Below are positions 18,452 to 26,587 of a stretch of 64,000 nt of DNA, piece after piece. The notes under the pieces are model-generated. The model saw only the letters and a list, made by a program, of their open reading frames with translations, made no database searches and had not been told where the DNA came from. How positions within the stretch are numbered: the stretch's first letter is position 1; each line of letters starts with the position of its first letter. This stretch comes from Paraglaciecola arctica BSs20135 (GTDB lineage: Bacteria > Pseudomonadota > Gammaproteobacteria > Enterobacterales > Alteromonadaceae), in the NCBI RefSeq assembly GCF_000314995.1, contig NZ_BAEO01000055.1, forward strand, positions 1 to 64,000. Direction: 5' to 3'. The position numbers and the translations under genes were made by a program.

Positions 18452-20043
18452 AACGTTGAGGGCTCATTGATAGGCGTTAAAATCTTTATCGAGTCTAAGA
18501 TGGTATTAGGTGTTTTGATGGCAATACCTGTGCCTTGGGTCTTCACCATTTTACTCGCAGATTTATTTTGAACTGGGCATAAACCGGTTTCGGCATAACT
18601 AATCGCCGCCGCTAACAGGGACTCATCTTCATTACCTAGGACGTGAGTGAAGTCATCGTTTATTGTGCAACCTACTAGTTGATCATCAAATACTGGGCTG
18701 ATGACAGGTGAAAATCCGTCAGAGTACTCCCCAAAACCTTTGGCATTTACACCTTGAAATTGAATGGTGAAATAAGTGGTACTGCAATTATCTGTTGCGT
18801 AAAAACCAAATGGTTTGCCACAGGTGGTATCGCCAATTAATACGACTTCAACATCAATTCCACTTAGGCCATTAATTACCGCCTCGCTAGCTGAACAGGT
18901 ATTGTCTGTTGCCAGAATAAACACTCGGGTCAAAGCAACAGATGGTAAGTTATTATCTGTAAGCGTGTTGGTAGTCCAGTTAATTTCGTTGCTGTAAAAG
19001 GGAGTTGGTTGCAGCGTGTTACCTGTTACTGGATCGTTATTAGGATATTTATCATTGAATTGTAGTGTTTCAAAAATTTGATTATTAGTTTGTCCGCTCC
19101 CTGCAACCATATAAGCGACTTGTGAGGCCATAGCTAACAAACCGCCACCGTTATAACGTAGGTCGATAACTAGTTCAGTGATACCTTGGTCAACAAATTC
19201 TTGAAAAGCAGTAATTAACCCTGCTTGCCCGGCTCTAATAAAGGAATTGAATTGCATGTAGCCCATTTTTCCAGCGGCCGTGTCTATTATTTTTACGTTT
19301 TGTACCGGCTGTAACTCAATATTGGCGGATGTTAGGTTAGTTTCTAACAACACTTTTCCAGCATTATCAGTAAATACAAAATTGAAGGTCTGCCCCGGAT
19401 CTGTTGGGTTTAATGCAGCATTAATTTTGTCCACCTCGGTCTGAGAAGTTGCATTTTTAAAATCAATACCATCAATTTTTTTTAATTCGTATCCTCTACT
19501 AACACTGGCGATGGCGGCAGGTGAGCTTGGTTCGGTGTAACGCACAATCAAACGTCTAGGAGAGCTGGAACTCACATATTCCCAACTGATGCCATAACCA
19601 GAGGACACGCCACTTTGAGTGCGTTGATTGTACTCTTCGGTTGATTGAGTAAAATGAAAGTTATCTTTAAAGGAACCTGATGCAGTGAGCTCATTGGTTT
19701 TTAGTTGGCTAAAATAATCAGCCACAGAAAAAAGTGCGGGGTTGTTGTCATCTACTTCGCGGTACCAAAGATATGTATCGTTAGTCCAAGAGCGTAGCCA
19801 CATTTTTTCATGCATGATGGTGCCTTGAGCATCCAAAAATGAATCGCCATTACTATCTGGAGCTACTCGTGGAACTGCACAAAGATTTTTGTAAATTGAA
19901 TCATCTGAAAATTGCCCTGCTATCCATTTAGGCTCGTTAATACTAGGTTTTGGGGGCACAAGTGATGGCTTCGAGCTCCCCCCGCATGCATAAAATATTA
20001 GGCTGATAACTATAATGACAGCTGATAATAGTTTGTGATTCAT
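18448..20043 (-). CDS. S41-family peptidase, lipoprotein
   Basis: 531-residue C-terminal-processing-type serine protease of the envelope. A lipobox (FYAC followed by GGSSKP) near residue 20 predicts lipidation. A PDZ-like segment (YELKKIDGIDF) precedes the catalytic core. The nucleophile is in NTCSASEAV (near 383) and the general-base Lys in TCGKPFG (near 408), the Ser-Lys dyad of the family. YNGGGLLAMA is the conserved loop before them. Substrate unknown. It is followed by a coupled lipoprotein gene. Confidence 0.87.
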   Translation of the reverse strand: MNHKLLSAVIIVISLIFYACGGSSKPSLVPPKPSINEPKWIAGQFSDDSIYKNLCAVPRVAPDSNGDSFLDAQGTIMHEKMWLRSWTNDTYLWYREVDDNNPALFSVADYFSQLKTNELTASGSFKDNFHFTQSTEEYNQRTQSGVSSGYGISWEYVSSSSPRRLIVRYTEPSSPAAIASVSRGYELKKIDGIDFKNATSQTEVDKINAALNPTDPGQTFNFVFTDNAGKVLLETNLTSANIELQPVQNVKIIDTAAGKMGYMQFNSFIRAGQAGLITAFQEFVDQGITELVIDLRYNGGGLLAMASQVAYMVAGSGQTNNQIFETLQFNDKYPNNDPVTGNTLQPTPFYSNEINWTTNTLTDNNLPSVALTRVFILATDNTCSASEAVINGLSGIDVEVVLIGDTTCGKPFGFYATDNCSTTYFTIQFQGVNAKGFGEYSDGFSPVISPVFDDQLVGCTINDDFTHVLGNEDESLLAAAISYAETGLCPVQNKSASKMVKTQGTGIAIKTPNTILDSIKILTPINEPSTL

Positions 20044-20127
20044 AAATACATTTCTTATTTTCGACCTGATTTAATAGCAGTTAGTGTTTTTTTAAGAGCA
20101 TTTAGGAAGATGATAACCAAGTCTGGC

Positions 20128-20706
20128 TTAAGTTGCATACTTAGATTTAATAGCAGAACTTGCAAACTGAGTACCAATCAAAGACAGCACACAGTAGGCT
20201 GTGAAGTAATAAAACCCCTCACCAGCAGCAGACAAGGTTTGAGTGCTGATATCTATAGCAACCTTAAAGCCAAACACACTGAATTGTTCAGATGTAGTGG
20301 TATCTGCATGGTTGGTAGACATAATCGCCAGGAAAATAGCGATGACAAACACGTCTGCCATCGACCACTTGCCTATGGCGCTCACAAAGTTGATCAGTCT
20401 TTTTTCAACTTGTAGTGATTTAGTAAAGTAGCCGAAACAGAGCAGTACTGTTTTTACCAGAGGTATACACACTGAAAATGCAAATATTAGCGCTGCAACT
20501 AATAATCGTTGGTCTTTCCATAGTTCACTAATAGTAGCCATAATTGATAATTCTTTATCTATTAGCGACGAAGTTAGGGCGGAGCCACTAAGATTGGCTG
20601 CCATTTCCATATTAAAGGAAAACATAGTCAGTAGTATGCCGGGGAAAAATAGCCCTAATGCAATAATGTTAAAGGCAAAGCCAAGGTGTTTTTTATACAT
20701 TTTCAA
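20128..20706 (-). CDS. PqiA-like inner membrane protein
   Basis: 192-residue integral membrane protein with four predicted helices. The stretch [18 protein letters not shown] is the hallmark of the paraquat-inducible protein A (PqiA/YebS) family, which works with MCE-domain PqiB/YebT in lipid transport between membranes. Here it is a single short PqiA half, with no MCE partner in the neighbourhood. Its start overlaps the argR stop by 4 nt, so it is co-transcribed with argR; the reason is not evident. Confidence 0.82.
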   Translation of the reverse strand: MKMYKKHLGFAFNIIALGLFFPGILLTMFSFNMEMAANLSGSALTSSLIDKELSIMATISELWKDQRLLVAALIFAFSVCIPLVKTVLLCFGYFTKSLQVEKRLINFVSAIGKWSMADVFVIAIFLAIMSTNHADTTTSEQFSVFGFKVAIDISTQTLSAAGEGFYYFTAYCVLSLIGTQFASSAIKSKYAT

Positions 20707-21167
20707 ACGTTTTCAAATAATGCTTCGACTCGCTTGCGAGTATCTTCGATAGTACTTATATCGGCAGGAGCGATAAAAATAGTGTCATCCCCCGCAATAG
20801 TGCCTAACACGCCATCTTTTTTGCCTAAAGAGTCTAATAGACGAGCAATTAACTGAGCTGCGCCCGGGCTAGTGCGAATAATCACCATCACATTATTGTG
20901 TACAATATCTAGAACAAGTTGTTTAAGGGGGCTCTTTGCAGTAGGCATACCCATTTCAGGGGGCAAACAGTAAACCATATCACCCCGAGCGTTGCGAGTT
21001 CGAACCGCGCCAAATTTACTTAACATCCGGGACACTTTGGATTGACTGATATTATCAAACTGCTGTGTTTTTAGCGCTTCGACTATATCGCCTTGGGATC
21101 CAAAACTTTCCGTTTTAAGAATGTTTTTAAATGCTTTTATCAATGCGTCTTGTTTAATGGTGGCCAT
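20703..21167 (-). CDS. argR: Arginine repressor
   Basis: 154-residue hexameric transcription factor that senses arginine. The N-terminal winged helix contains [13 protein letters not shown]; the C-terminal domain has [14 protein letters not shown] and the Asp pair in [13 protein letters not shown] that binds arginine. Divergent argR-mdh is a conserved gammaproteobacterial arrangement. A palindrome lies in the shared upstream region. The pqiA-like gene is coupled downstream by ATGA overlap. Confidence 0.96.
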   Translation of the reverse strand: MATIKQDALIKAFKNILKTESFGSQGDIVEALKTQQFDNISQSKVSRMLSKFGAVRTRNARGDMVYCLPPEMGMPTAKSPLKQLVLDIVHNNVMVIIRTSPGAAQLIARLLDSLGKKDGVLGTIAGDDTIFIAPADISTIEDTRKRVEALFENV

Positions 21168-21292
21168 AAGGGACTAGTTGCTGGAGTTGATAGTTGTATT
21201 TTGCCGTATTGCTTGGGTTTAAGCAATTTGCCTTTATACGGATTAGTATAACAACCCAACTCAATTGTTATGCACTTAGTGAGATGGATGGG

Positions 21293-21314
21293 TATTCATC
21301 AATAATGATGAATA
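21293..21314. promoter_or_regulatory. Palindromic operator candidate between argR and mdh
   Basis: TATTCATCA (21293-21301) and TGATGAATA (21306-21314) form a perfect 9-bp inverted repeat with 4 nt between. The half-sites ATTCA and TGAAT are those of ARG boxes but face outward, as at the junction of two adjacent boxes. The left flank TGGATGGGTATTCA (21285-21298) is a near-consensus ARG box; the right one is weak. ArgR autoregulation is likely but unproven. Confidence 0.45.
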
Positions 21315-21357
21315 TATGATAAAACACAGTTGCCTATTAAATAGGGGAATACCCTAG

Positions 21358-21363
21358 TATAAT
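21358..21363 (+). promoter_or_regulatory. Candidate -10 of mdh
   Basis: A perfect TATAAT at this spot faces mdh. The hexamer 17 nt upstream is poor, so a regulator may be needed. If used, the transcript would carry the palindromic repeat at 21399-21526 in its 5' leader. Confidence 0.35.
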
Positions 21364-21398
21364 CCCACAGTCTAAAATATTGACCAAGATTGTTATTT

Positions 21399-21526
21399 TA
21401 TACTCAAAGCCATTTGAATTGCAGCTAGGCGGCAAAGGAACTTAGCCCCATGAACTTAGATATACTAAGTGATTGGGGAACGTGATAGCAGCCAACAACG
21501 CCGCAGTTTCAATGGGGAAGGGTATA
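21399..21526. repeat. 128-bp palindromic (MITE-like) element in the mdh leader
   Basis: The ends TATACTCAAAGCCATTTGAA (from 21399) and TTTCAATGGGGAAGGGTATA (to 21526) are imperfect inverted repeats, 18 of 27 positions matching over the arms 21399-21425 and 21500-21526. A second inner hairpin lies at 21446-21478, CCCCA and ACTTAG against CTAAGT and TGGGG. It encodes no protein. It looks like a dispersed intergenic palindrome now forming part of the mdh 5' untranslated region. Confidence 0.55.
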
Positions 21527-21582
21527 CAACCCATGTTAGTTTTGATTATTGCAAAGCAGAAAGCTTTTCACAGGAGAGAATC

Positions 21583-22518
21583 ATGAAAATAGCCGTATTA
21601 GGTGCAGCCGGTGGTATCGGCCAAGCGTTATCATTATTATTAAAAACTCAATTGCCAGCTGGCTCAGAATTGAATTTGTATGATGTTGCTCCAGTGGTTC
21701 CGGGCGTAGCGGTCGATTTAAGTCACATACCTACTGATGTGAAAGTACTAGGTTTCGGGAAAGATGATTTAGCTGCTTGCTTAAGCGGTTGTGACATAGT
21801 GTTGATCCCAGCAGGTGTACCTCGTAAGCCAGGTATGGATCGTTCTGATTTGTTTAACATTAATGCTGGGATCGTTAGAAATTTAGTTGATGCCATTGCA
21901 GATAATTGTCCAGAAGCTTGTACTTGTATTATCACCAACCCTGTTAATACTACTGTTGCTATTGCAGCAGAAGCGTTAAAAGCTAAAGGTGTGTACAACA
22001 AGAATAAATTGTTCGGTGTTACTACCCTTGATGTTATACGTTCAGAAACCTTTGTGGGCAATCTAAAAGGATTAAACCCAGAGAACGTACATGTACCAGT
22101 AATTGGTGGGCACTCTGGCACCACAATATTGCCTCTTTTATCGCAAGTTAACGGTGTAGATTTCACTGATGAAGAAGTGGCAAGTTTAACTACTCGCATC
22201 CAAAATGCTGGCACTGAAGTAGTTGAAGCTAAGGCTGGTGGCGGTTCGGCTACACTTTCTATGGGTCAAGCTGCAGCAAGGTTTTGTTTATCTTTGGTTG
22301 ATGCTATGCGCGGTGAAAACGTGGTTGAATATACTTACGTTGAAACTAATAGTGACGACGCAGCATTTTTTGCTCATCCGGTACGTTTAGGGAAAAACGG
22401 CGTAGAAGAAATTTTATCTTACGGCGAGTTGAGTGAATTTGAAGAAAACGCTAAAAACGCAATGTTAGATGGCTTACGTAGTGATATCGCTATGGGTGTT
22501 GCATTCGTTAAAGGTTAG
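21583..22518 (+). CDS. mdh: Malate dehydrogenase, NAD-dependent
   Basis: 311-residue TCA-cycle enzyme, malate plus NAD to oxaloacetate. N-terminal Rossmann motif GAAGGIGQ (residues 7-14), substrate Arg in [16 protein letters not shown], and the catalytic His in [12 protein letters not shown]. The start at ATG 21583 follows GGAGAG and gives the normal N-terminus [11 protein letters not shown]. An in-frame GTG at 21469 would add 38 residues translated from a repeat element and is rejected. A terminator follows at 22622. Confidence 0.97.
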   Translation: MKIAVLGAAGGIGQALSLLLKTQLPAGSELNLYDVAPVVPGVAVDLSHIPTDVKVLGFGKDDLAACLSGCDIVLIPAGVPRKPGMDRSDLFNINAGIVRNLVDAIADNCPEACTCIITNPVNTTVAIAAEALKAKGVYNKNKLFGVTTLDVIRSETFVGNLKGLNPENVHVPVIGGHSGTTILPLLSQVNGVDFTDEEVASLTTRIQNAGTEVVEAKAGGGSATLSMGQAAARFCLSLVDAMRGENVVEYTYVETNSDDAAFFAHPVRLGKNGVEEILSYGELSEFEENAKNAMLDGLRSDIAMGVAFVKG

Positions 22519-22621
22519 TTTTTATTGAAGTGCTGATTACATTGACTTGTAATAAGTGAGCACTTACAAATACCTCTTAGAAATAACGCATTTACAGTAA
22601 AATTGATGCGCTACAAACTTT

Positions 22622-22659
22622 AAAGAGTTATCCAAGTTAACTGGGTAGCTCTTTTTTTT
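22622..22659 (+). terminator. mdh terminator
   Basis: AAAGAG (22622-22627) pairs with CTCTTT (22649-22654), with inner TA and CC pairs and wobbles, followed by a run of T through 22659, about 100 nt after the mdh stop. Confidence 0.75.
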
Positions 22660-22856
22660 GAGCAATTTACTTGGGCGTATGGTTAGAGTATGAGTTACGT
22701 CAAACATAAAAATACAATTACATCCCCTATACAATCTTTCATCTAACTTGAATTGAAAAGGGCATTTTGTGATTACATTAGCAATAATTCACAAGCTAAC
22801 AAGCAGGATGTTTGTTGCATTGTTATAGGTGTTGATAGTCTTTTATCCTTAAAAGG

Positions 22857-22917
22857 AGTGTCAGTAAATTTTACATACAATGTATATAATTATAAATAGT
22901 GTCAGTAAATTTTACAT
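22857..22917 (+). promoter_or_regulatory. Two tandem 20-bp boxes upstream of the PEP-CTERM gene
   Basis: AGTGTCAGTAAATTTTACAT occurs exactly twice, at 22857-22876 and 22898-22917, 41 bp apart (about four helical turns, the same DNA face). Each contains the palindrome GTAAATTTTAC. The position, 60-120 bp upstream of a sigma-54-type promoter, fits enhancer sites for an NtrC-type activator. In other bacteria a PrsR-type PEP-CTERM-box regulator is known; assigning these to it is inference. Confidence 0.65.
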
Positions 22918-22979
22918 TATAGAAAAATTACTAAATTGTTAGGTTTTAACTGATTGATTAATATTGGTTTTATTATTTC

Positions 22980-22993
22980 GGCCTGTTTTTTGC
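22980..22993 (+). promoter_or_regulatory. Sigma-54 promoter of the PEP-CTERM gene
   Basis: GG (22980-22981), ten nt, then GC (22992-22993) within TTTTGC matches the -24/-12 pattern with exact spacing. The predicted start is near 23005, leaving a leader of about 58 nt. Upstream tandem boxes supply the activator sites that sigma-54 requires. Confidence 0.6.
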
Positions 22994-23062
22994 TTATGCT
23001 GATGTGAAATAAAGAAAGCGCCAATATTGTCGTTGGAGTCTTATAGTATTAATGGATGAAAA

Positions 23063-23752
23063 ATGAATATCAAAACACTTAATAAAATAATCGGTTCTGT
23101 ACTGTTAACTGGCAGTCTAGCTATTGCCTCAAGCGCCCAGGCAACTGTCATCACAAGTTCTTTTACAAACGCTTTCGAAGTTACCGAAATCAACCAAACA
23201 GGGTCGTTAAGTCAGTTTGATAGTGCGCTAGGTACTCTAAACTCAGCTACTCTAACGTTAAGTGGAGAGTCTTTAAGTTCAACTGTGTTAACAAATAATG
23301 CGGCTAATCCGGCTAACTTTAGTTTTACTTCGGTACTTAACTTTTTCTTTGATGCAAGTTCTGTTGGCGTGACAACTCCAGTACCAGCTTTCGTAACACA
23401 ATTGGCATCAACTGCTGGATTTGTAAATCTAGGTAGTGGCGCGTCACTAAATCTTGGCCCTGTCTCAGACATAGCTAGTTATTCAGTAACCTTAACTGGT
23501 GGTGATTTAACTGCTTTTGTTGGTACTGGCCTTTTTGATACGTCTTGTTCTACACTATCTGGTTCTACTTTTGTTGGCGGTGGCGCTAATATCAGTAATG
23601 ACCAAACGACATCGGCATTCTGCTCAGCTAGTATCTCGTACGATTATACTGAAACCACTGCTACACCAGTATCTGCACCTGCATCTGCTTTATTGTTTGG
23701 AGCGGGTCTGTTGGGTTTGGCTGTTACAAGACGTAATAAAAAAACTAGCTAA
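23063..23752 (+). CDS. PEP-CTERM sorting-domain protein
   Basis: 229-residue secreted protein. An N-terminal signal peptide (ends SSAQA) is followed by a Ser/Thr/Ala-rich beta-type mature part with two or three Cys. The C-terminus is the tripartite sorting signal: short motif SAPAS in place of the classic PEP, a hydrophobic helix ALLFGAGLLGLAV, then basic TRRNKK. Such proteins are cut by an exosortase and linked to extracellular polysaccharide. No exosortase or biosynthesis genes are in the window, so those act from elsewhere. Its promoter region suggests dedicated control. Confidence 0.88.
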   Translation: MNIKTLNKIIGSVLLTGSLAIASSAQATVITSSFTNAFEVTEINQTGSLSQFDSALGTLNSATLTLSGESLSSTVLTNNAANPANFSFTSVLNFFFDASSVGVTTPVPAFVTQLASTAGFVNLGSGASLNLGPVSDIASYSVTLTGGDLTAFVGTGLFDTSCSTLSGSTFVGGGANISNDQTTSAFCSASISYDYTETTATPVSAPASALLFGAGLLGLAVTRRNKKTS

Positions 23753-23795
23753 TAAGTAGCTAAATATAGATTGTCAATTATAGGCAATTATTAAG

Positions 23796-23820
23796 ACCAC
23801 CTTTACGGGTGGTTTTTTTT
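23796..23820 (+). terminator. Terminator of the PEP-CTERM gene
   Basis: ACCACC (23796-23801) pairs with GGTGGT (23808-23813), followed by eight T to 23820. Strong intrinsic terminator. Confidence 0.9.
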
Positions 23821-24043
23821 GTGTGAAAAACTGTTTTATTAAAAAATTCTAGATTTGTATTAATAAAGAAGAAGTATTACAAATGGTAACGTGTCATTAG
23901 CTAAGATATAGCAGGTTAAAACATAGGTTTAGTAGAATAAGGCAAGACTATAATTATTAGAGCGTTTGAGTAATTGTTTAGTGGGTTTAATTTAAATACA
24001 TTTGGCAGGGTTTAGGTGGAACAGTTATTCTCAAAGGACAAAC
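23821..24043. other. Intergenic DNA without recognised features
   Basis: AT-rich stretch between the PEP-CTERM terminator and the hairpin of the next leftward gene. I saw no gene, repeat or clear promoter in it. Confidence 0.3.
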
Positions 24044-24088
24044 AAGCCATCTCAAACTTTTCTAATTAGTTCTTTTAAGATGGCTTTT
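24044..24088. terminator. Hairpin downstream of the DUF2726 gene
   Basis: AAGCCATCT (24044-24052) is complementary to AGATGGCTT (24078-24086), starting about 10 nt beyond the leftward stop. The loop is long (25 nt) and the T run is better on the + strand (24085-24088), so termination efficiency on the minus strand is uncertain. Confidence 0.45.
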
Positions 24089-24098
24089 ACGTCGATTT

Positions 24099-24719
24099 CT
24101 ATGCTGCAGCTACAGGTCGACTAGCTACAGTTTTATTAGTTTGAATAGGTCGTGTAGGTTTAGCTTGCCTAGCGAATTCTGCGGCCAATCGACCACCACT
24201 TTGAGGCACTGGTGCGTTCAGTAACTTCAACTTTGTTTTAGGTAGTTTAGCTTGGATACACTCTCTAATATCTTGTGCCTTGTAGCCAGATCGAACTTTT
24301 ATCCTGACGTGAGGTATATGCGCTGCATCAAGGGCGCCGCTTACATAAAAGTCGCGCTGACTCTTGTAACCATCTTTGCCATTGTTATGAACTAAATCAA
24401 TAGCCATGATAGGTGACATGTCTGCTTTGGAACAAAGCACAAAATCAAGATGTTTACTGCCTGCTCGTGAAGCTGCATTTTTACTGGTTTTTTTATCTGT
24501 TTTTTGATGAATAGTCAATATATCGCTCATCTTCACTCTGCATAAGATGCGAAATTCGTTTCCTACGGCTTCCTCGATAAGTCCTAAAAATGTACGTTCA
24601 ACGGGTGTAAACAAGTTGCCTTTCTTTTTAAAAGGGAATGCCAAACTGGGCTCATATAGTTTCATTGCGCCTACAGCTACTATGATCAGTAACATCATCA
24701 ATACAATTGCTAGTTCCAT
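24099..24719 (-). CDS. DUF2726 membrane-anchored protein
   Basis: 206 residues from the ATG at 24719, preferred because GGAG lies six nt upstream; an in-frame ATG at 24737 lacks one. An N-terminal membrane helix (MELAIVLMMLLIIVAVGAM) is followed by the DUF2726 domain: FTPVERTFLGLIEEAVG, KHLDFVLCSKADMSPIMAIDL, QRDFYVSGALDAAHIPHVRIK. DUF2726 has a restriction-endonuclease-like fold in distant models, but the usual IELDD core here reads IDLVHNN, so nuclease activity is doubtful. The tail is Ala/Pro/Lys-rich. Function unknown. Confidence 0.78.
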   Translation of the reverse strand: MELAIVLMMLLIIVAVGAMKLYEPSLAFPFKKKGNLFTPVERTFLGLIEEAVGNEFRILCRVKMSDILTIHQKTDKKTSKNAASRAGSKHLDFVLCSKADMSPIMAIDLVHNNGKDGYKSQRDFYVSGALDAAHIPHVRIKVRSGYKAQDIRECIQAKLPKTKLKLLNAPVPQSGGRLAAEFARQAKPTRPIQTNKTVASRPVAAA

Positions 24720-24850
24720 GGTATCTCCAAAAGCCAATGTCAGAAAATTGACTAGGTATTAGTCTATTTATGACTAAGCAAAGAAAGTGCCAATGGTGGG
24801 AAGAAAATGAGGCTTTTAACTTTTATTGAGGAAATAGCTTAAAACTAAGC

Positions 24851-25393
24851 TTAACCAGTTGATTTAACGAGTATGTCGATTTGACTACCTTGGCCATCTT
24901 TAGATATCACTATTACTTTTTGACCATTTGAATATTGCAGTACAATACGGCCTTTGAGCATTTTTTGATCTTCGGCTTGGCCTAGTTGGTTGATATAAAA
25001 CTCTTTGGCACTTTGGGGGTCGCTGATCGTAAAATACGACATGCTGGCAGGTAGACCTTGTGCAAATAACTGACAAAATTTGGCATTAGGATATAAAGGT
25101 AAAGTGTAGAAATCCGTGGGGCAAGTTGGGCTGAGTGTTTCTGGTATTTTATCTAGTTCTGCTGGTTCTGGTTTTGATTCTTGAATGGATGTATCTGCGG
25201 TCACTGGCTCTTGGGCTTCCGTTTTTGTAACTTCTAGTTGAGTTTGCTGTGGCAGGGTATCTGCAACTTCGTAATCTTGAGCCTGCAATGAGATACTCGT
25301 CAATGCAGCCAACAAGACTGAAATTTTCAATTTAAAATTTAACAAACATATATCCCCTAGGTAGCGCTTTTGTTTACTATAGAAGTTCATCAC
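24851..25393 (-). CDS. Exported hypothetical protein
   Basis: 180 residues with an internal signal-like hydrophobic stretch (LKISVLLAALTSISLQAQ) that is more natural if translation begins later than the first Met. The middle (about 45-85) is rich in Glu, Thr, Pro and Gln, a likely flexible linker. The C-terminal 90 residues (YPNAKFCQLFAQGLPASMSY onward) form a compact unrecognised domain with two Cys. Divergent from the DUF2937 gene with a short shared promoter region. No function can be assigned. Confidence 0.6.
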   Translation of the reverse strand: MMNFYSKQKRYLGDICLLNFKLKISVLLAALTSISLQAQDYEVADTLPQQTQLEVTKTEAQEPVTADTSIQESKPEPAELDKIPETLSPTCPTDFYTLPLYPNAKFCQLFAQGLPASMSYFTISDPQSAKEFYINQLGQAEDQKMLKGRIVLQYSNGQKVIVISKDGQGSQIDILVKSTG

Positions 25394-25440
25394 CTTAGCG
25401 GCAAGGCAATTCAGGCGGACAAAGGTATGTTTGCCCGTGA

Positions 25441-25980
25441 ATGAGTATAGAAATGATAAAATTTTGCATAGAATATTTACGACTTATACTGTTTTGCAGT
25501 GGTTTACTGATTGGCATTCAGGTCCCCGCCGTTGTTGATCAATATGAAAAACGCATAGATGCCCACCTAACAGAAGCACTACAGATTTTGGCAGGGTTTC
25601 AACAAACCGCTGATCGCTATTTTAATGGCAGTGTACAAAATCTTGTCAAGCATTATGAAAGCAGTGACGATCCTGTCTTTAACAATGATGCCCGTAACAT
25701 TCGTTACATCTCTGACCGTGTCGCATCACTTCAGGCTGAGGCTCAGACTCTGCAACAAGCTGCTTTGTGGCGAGTACTTCATGTCATCACAGCAGCAGAC
25801 AAACAAATTATTCAACAAACCATGGAGCAATATAGCTACATGATACTTATCGACCCTCAAGCGTTGATATGGGGAGTCATATGTGGTTTTTTAATTGCCA
25901 TATTGTTGGAGGGAATACTGCATCTTTTAGGTTATTGTTTACTGTGTTTTACTCCCCATAAACATAGAAAAAATACATGA
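25441..25980 (+). CDS. DUF2937 family membrane protein
   Basis: 179 residues; a hydrophobic N-terminal segment (LRLILFCSGLLIGIQVPAVV) and a C-terminal one (LIWGVICGFLIAILLEGILH) bracket a helical, probably periplasmic, region. GIQVPAVVDQYEKRIDAHLTEA and GFQQTADRYFNGS are the family landmarks. Function unknown. Its stop overlaps the next start by 4 nt (ATGA), so it is coupled to the monooxygenase-like gene. Confidence 0.8.
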   Translation: MSIEMIKFCIEYLRLILFCSGLLIGIQVPAVVDQYEKRIDAHLTEALQILAGFQQTADRYFNGSVQNLVKHYESSDDPVFNNDARNIRYISDRVASLQAEAQTLQQAALWRVLHVITAADKQIIQQTMEQYSYMILIDPQALIWGVICGFLIAILLEGILHLLGYCLLCFTPHKHRKNT

Positions 25981-26285
25981 TATTAGAACAAGCAGTATTA
26001 GATGTTATTCCAGGTAAACAGCAGGCGTTTGAACAAGCATTTCAACAAGCGCAAAAAATCATTTCTGCTTTGCCCGGCTACATTTGTCATGAATTACATA
26101 AGTGTATTGAAACTGATAATCGTTATTTGCTGTTGGTGCAATGGCAAACGCTAGAAGATCACAGCATTGGGTTTCGTCAATCCAGCGATTATAAAAAGTG
26201 GAAAGCTTTACTTCATTATTTCTACCAGCCATTTCCTGTAGTGGAGCATTATCAATCTCTAATACCATTCCGCATAAAGAAGTGA
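25977..26285 (+). CDS. Antibiotic biosynthesis monooxygenase (ABM) domain protein
   Basis: 102-residue small ferredoxin-like fold protein. MILEQAVLDVIPGKQQAFEQAF, SALPGYICHELHKC and RYLLLVQWQTLEDHSIGFRQS are typical of the YgiN/ABM family, some of which act on quinones or haem. Substrate unknown. The last residues (IPFRIKK) and the TGA stop are encoded by the left inverted repeat of a MITE-like element (26262-26293), so the original C-terminus has probably been replaced. Confidence 0.8.
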   Translation: MILEQAVLDVIPGKQQAFEQAFQQAQKIISALPGYICHELHKCIETDNRYLLLVQWQTLEDHSIGFRQSSDYKKWKALLHYFYQPFPVVEHYQSLIPFRIKK

Positions 26286-26525
26286 CCACTCAGAAATCAC
26301 CAGCCATTTTTGCACAAGGCGTCACTATGCAGGAATGGCAAGCCCTTTCAAATAGTGAGAACGAAGTGCAAGAATGGCTGGTGCTTTCCCTTTAGGGCGA
26401 GTTTTAAAAGGGCTTACTCTGCGTTGCTCGAATTCGCAATAGAATAACTATTACTTCATTCAAGCGCCTTGATTAAGCCCTTTTAAAATCTCGCTGAGAG
26501 GTCACTTATTTATGCGGATTGGTAT
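26262..26525. mobile_element. 264-bp MITE-like element with 32-bp terminal inverted repeats
   Basis: The left arm (26262-26293) and right arm (26494-26525) match at 29 of 32 positions; the shared core is TCCGCATAAA then AAGTGACC. Inside are two further hairpins: CACCAGCCATTTTTGCAC (26298-26315) with its complement at 26366-26383, and TTTTAAAAGGGCTT (26402-26415) with its exact complement at 26475-26488. It holds no transposase or open frame of note, so it would be non-autonomous. A fragment of the same end lies at 44355. Confidence 0.7.
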
Positions 26526-26587
26526 AAGCTTGAAATAATAAATGTAAATTAACTGTCCTTTAAGGACTGACTCAAAAAAGGAAAGTT

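Noticed and set aside
21469-21582. An in-frame GTG start that would extend Mdh by 38 residues
   Set aside because: The extension is translated from the palindromic repeat, lacks a ribosome-binding site, and breaks the normal [11 protein letters not shown] start that follows GGAGAG.
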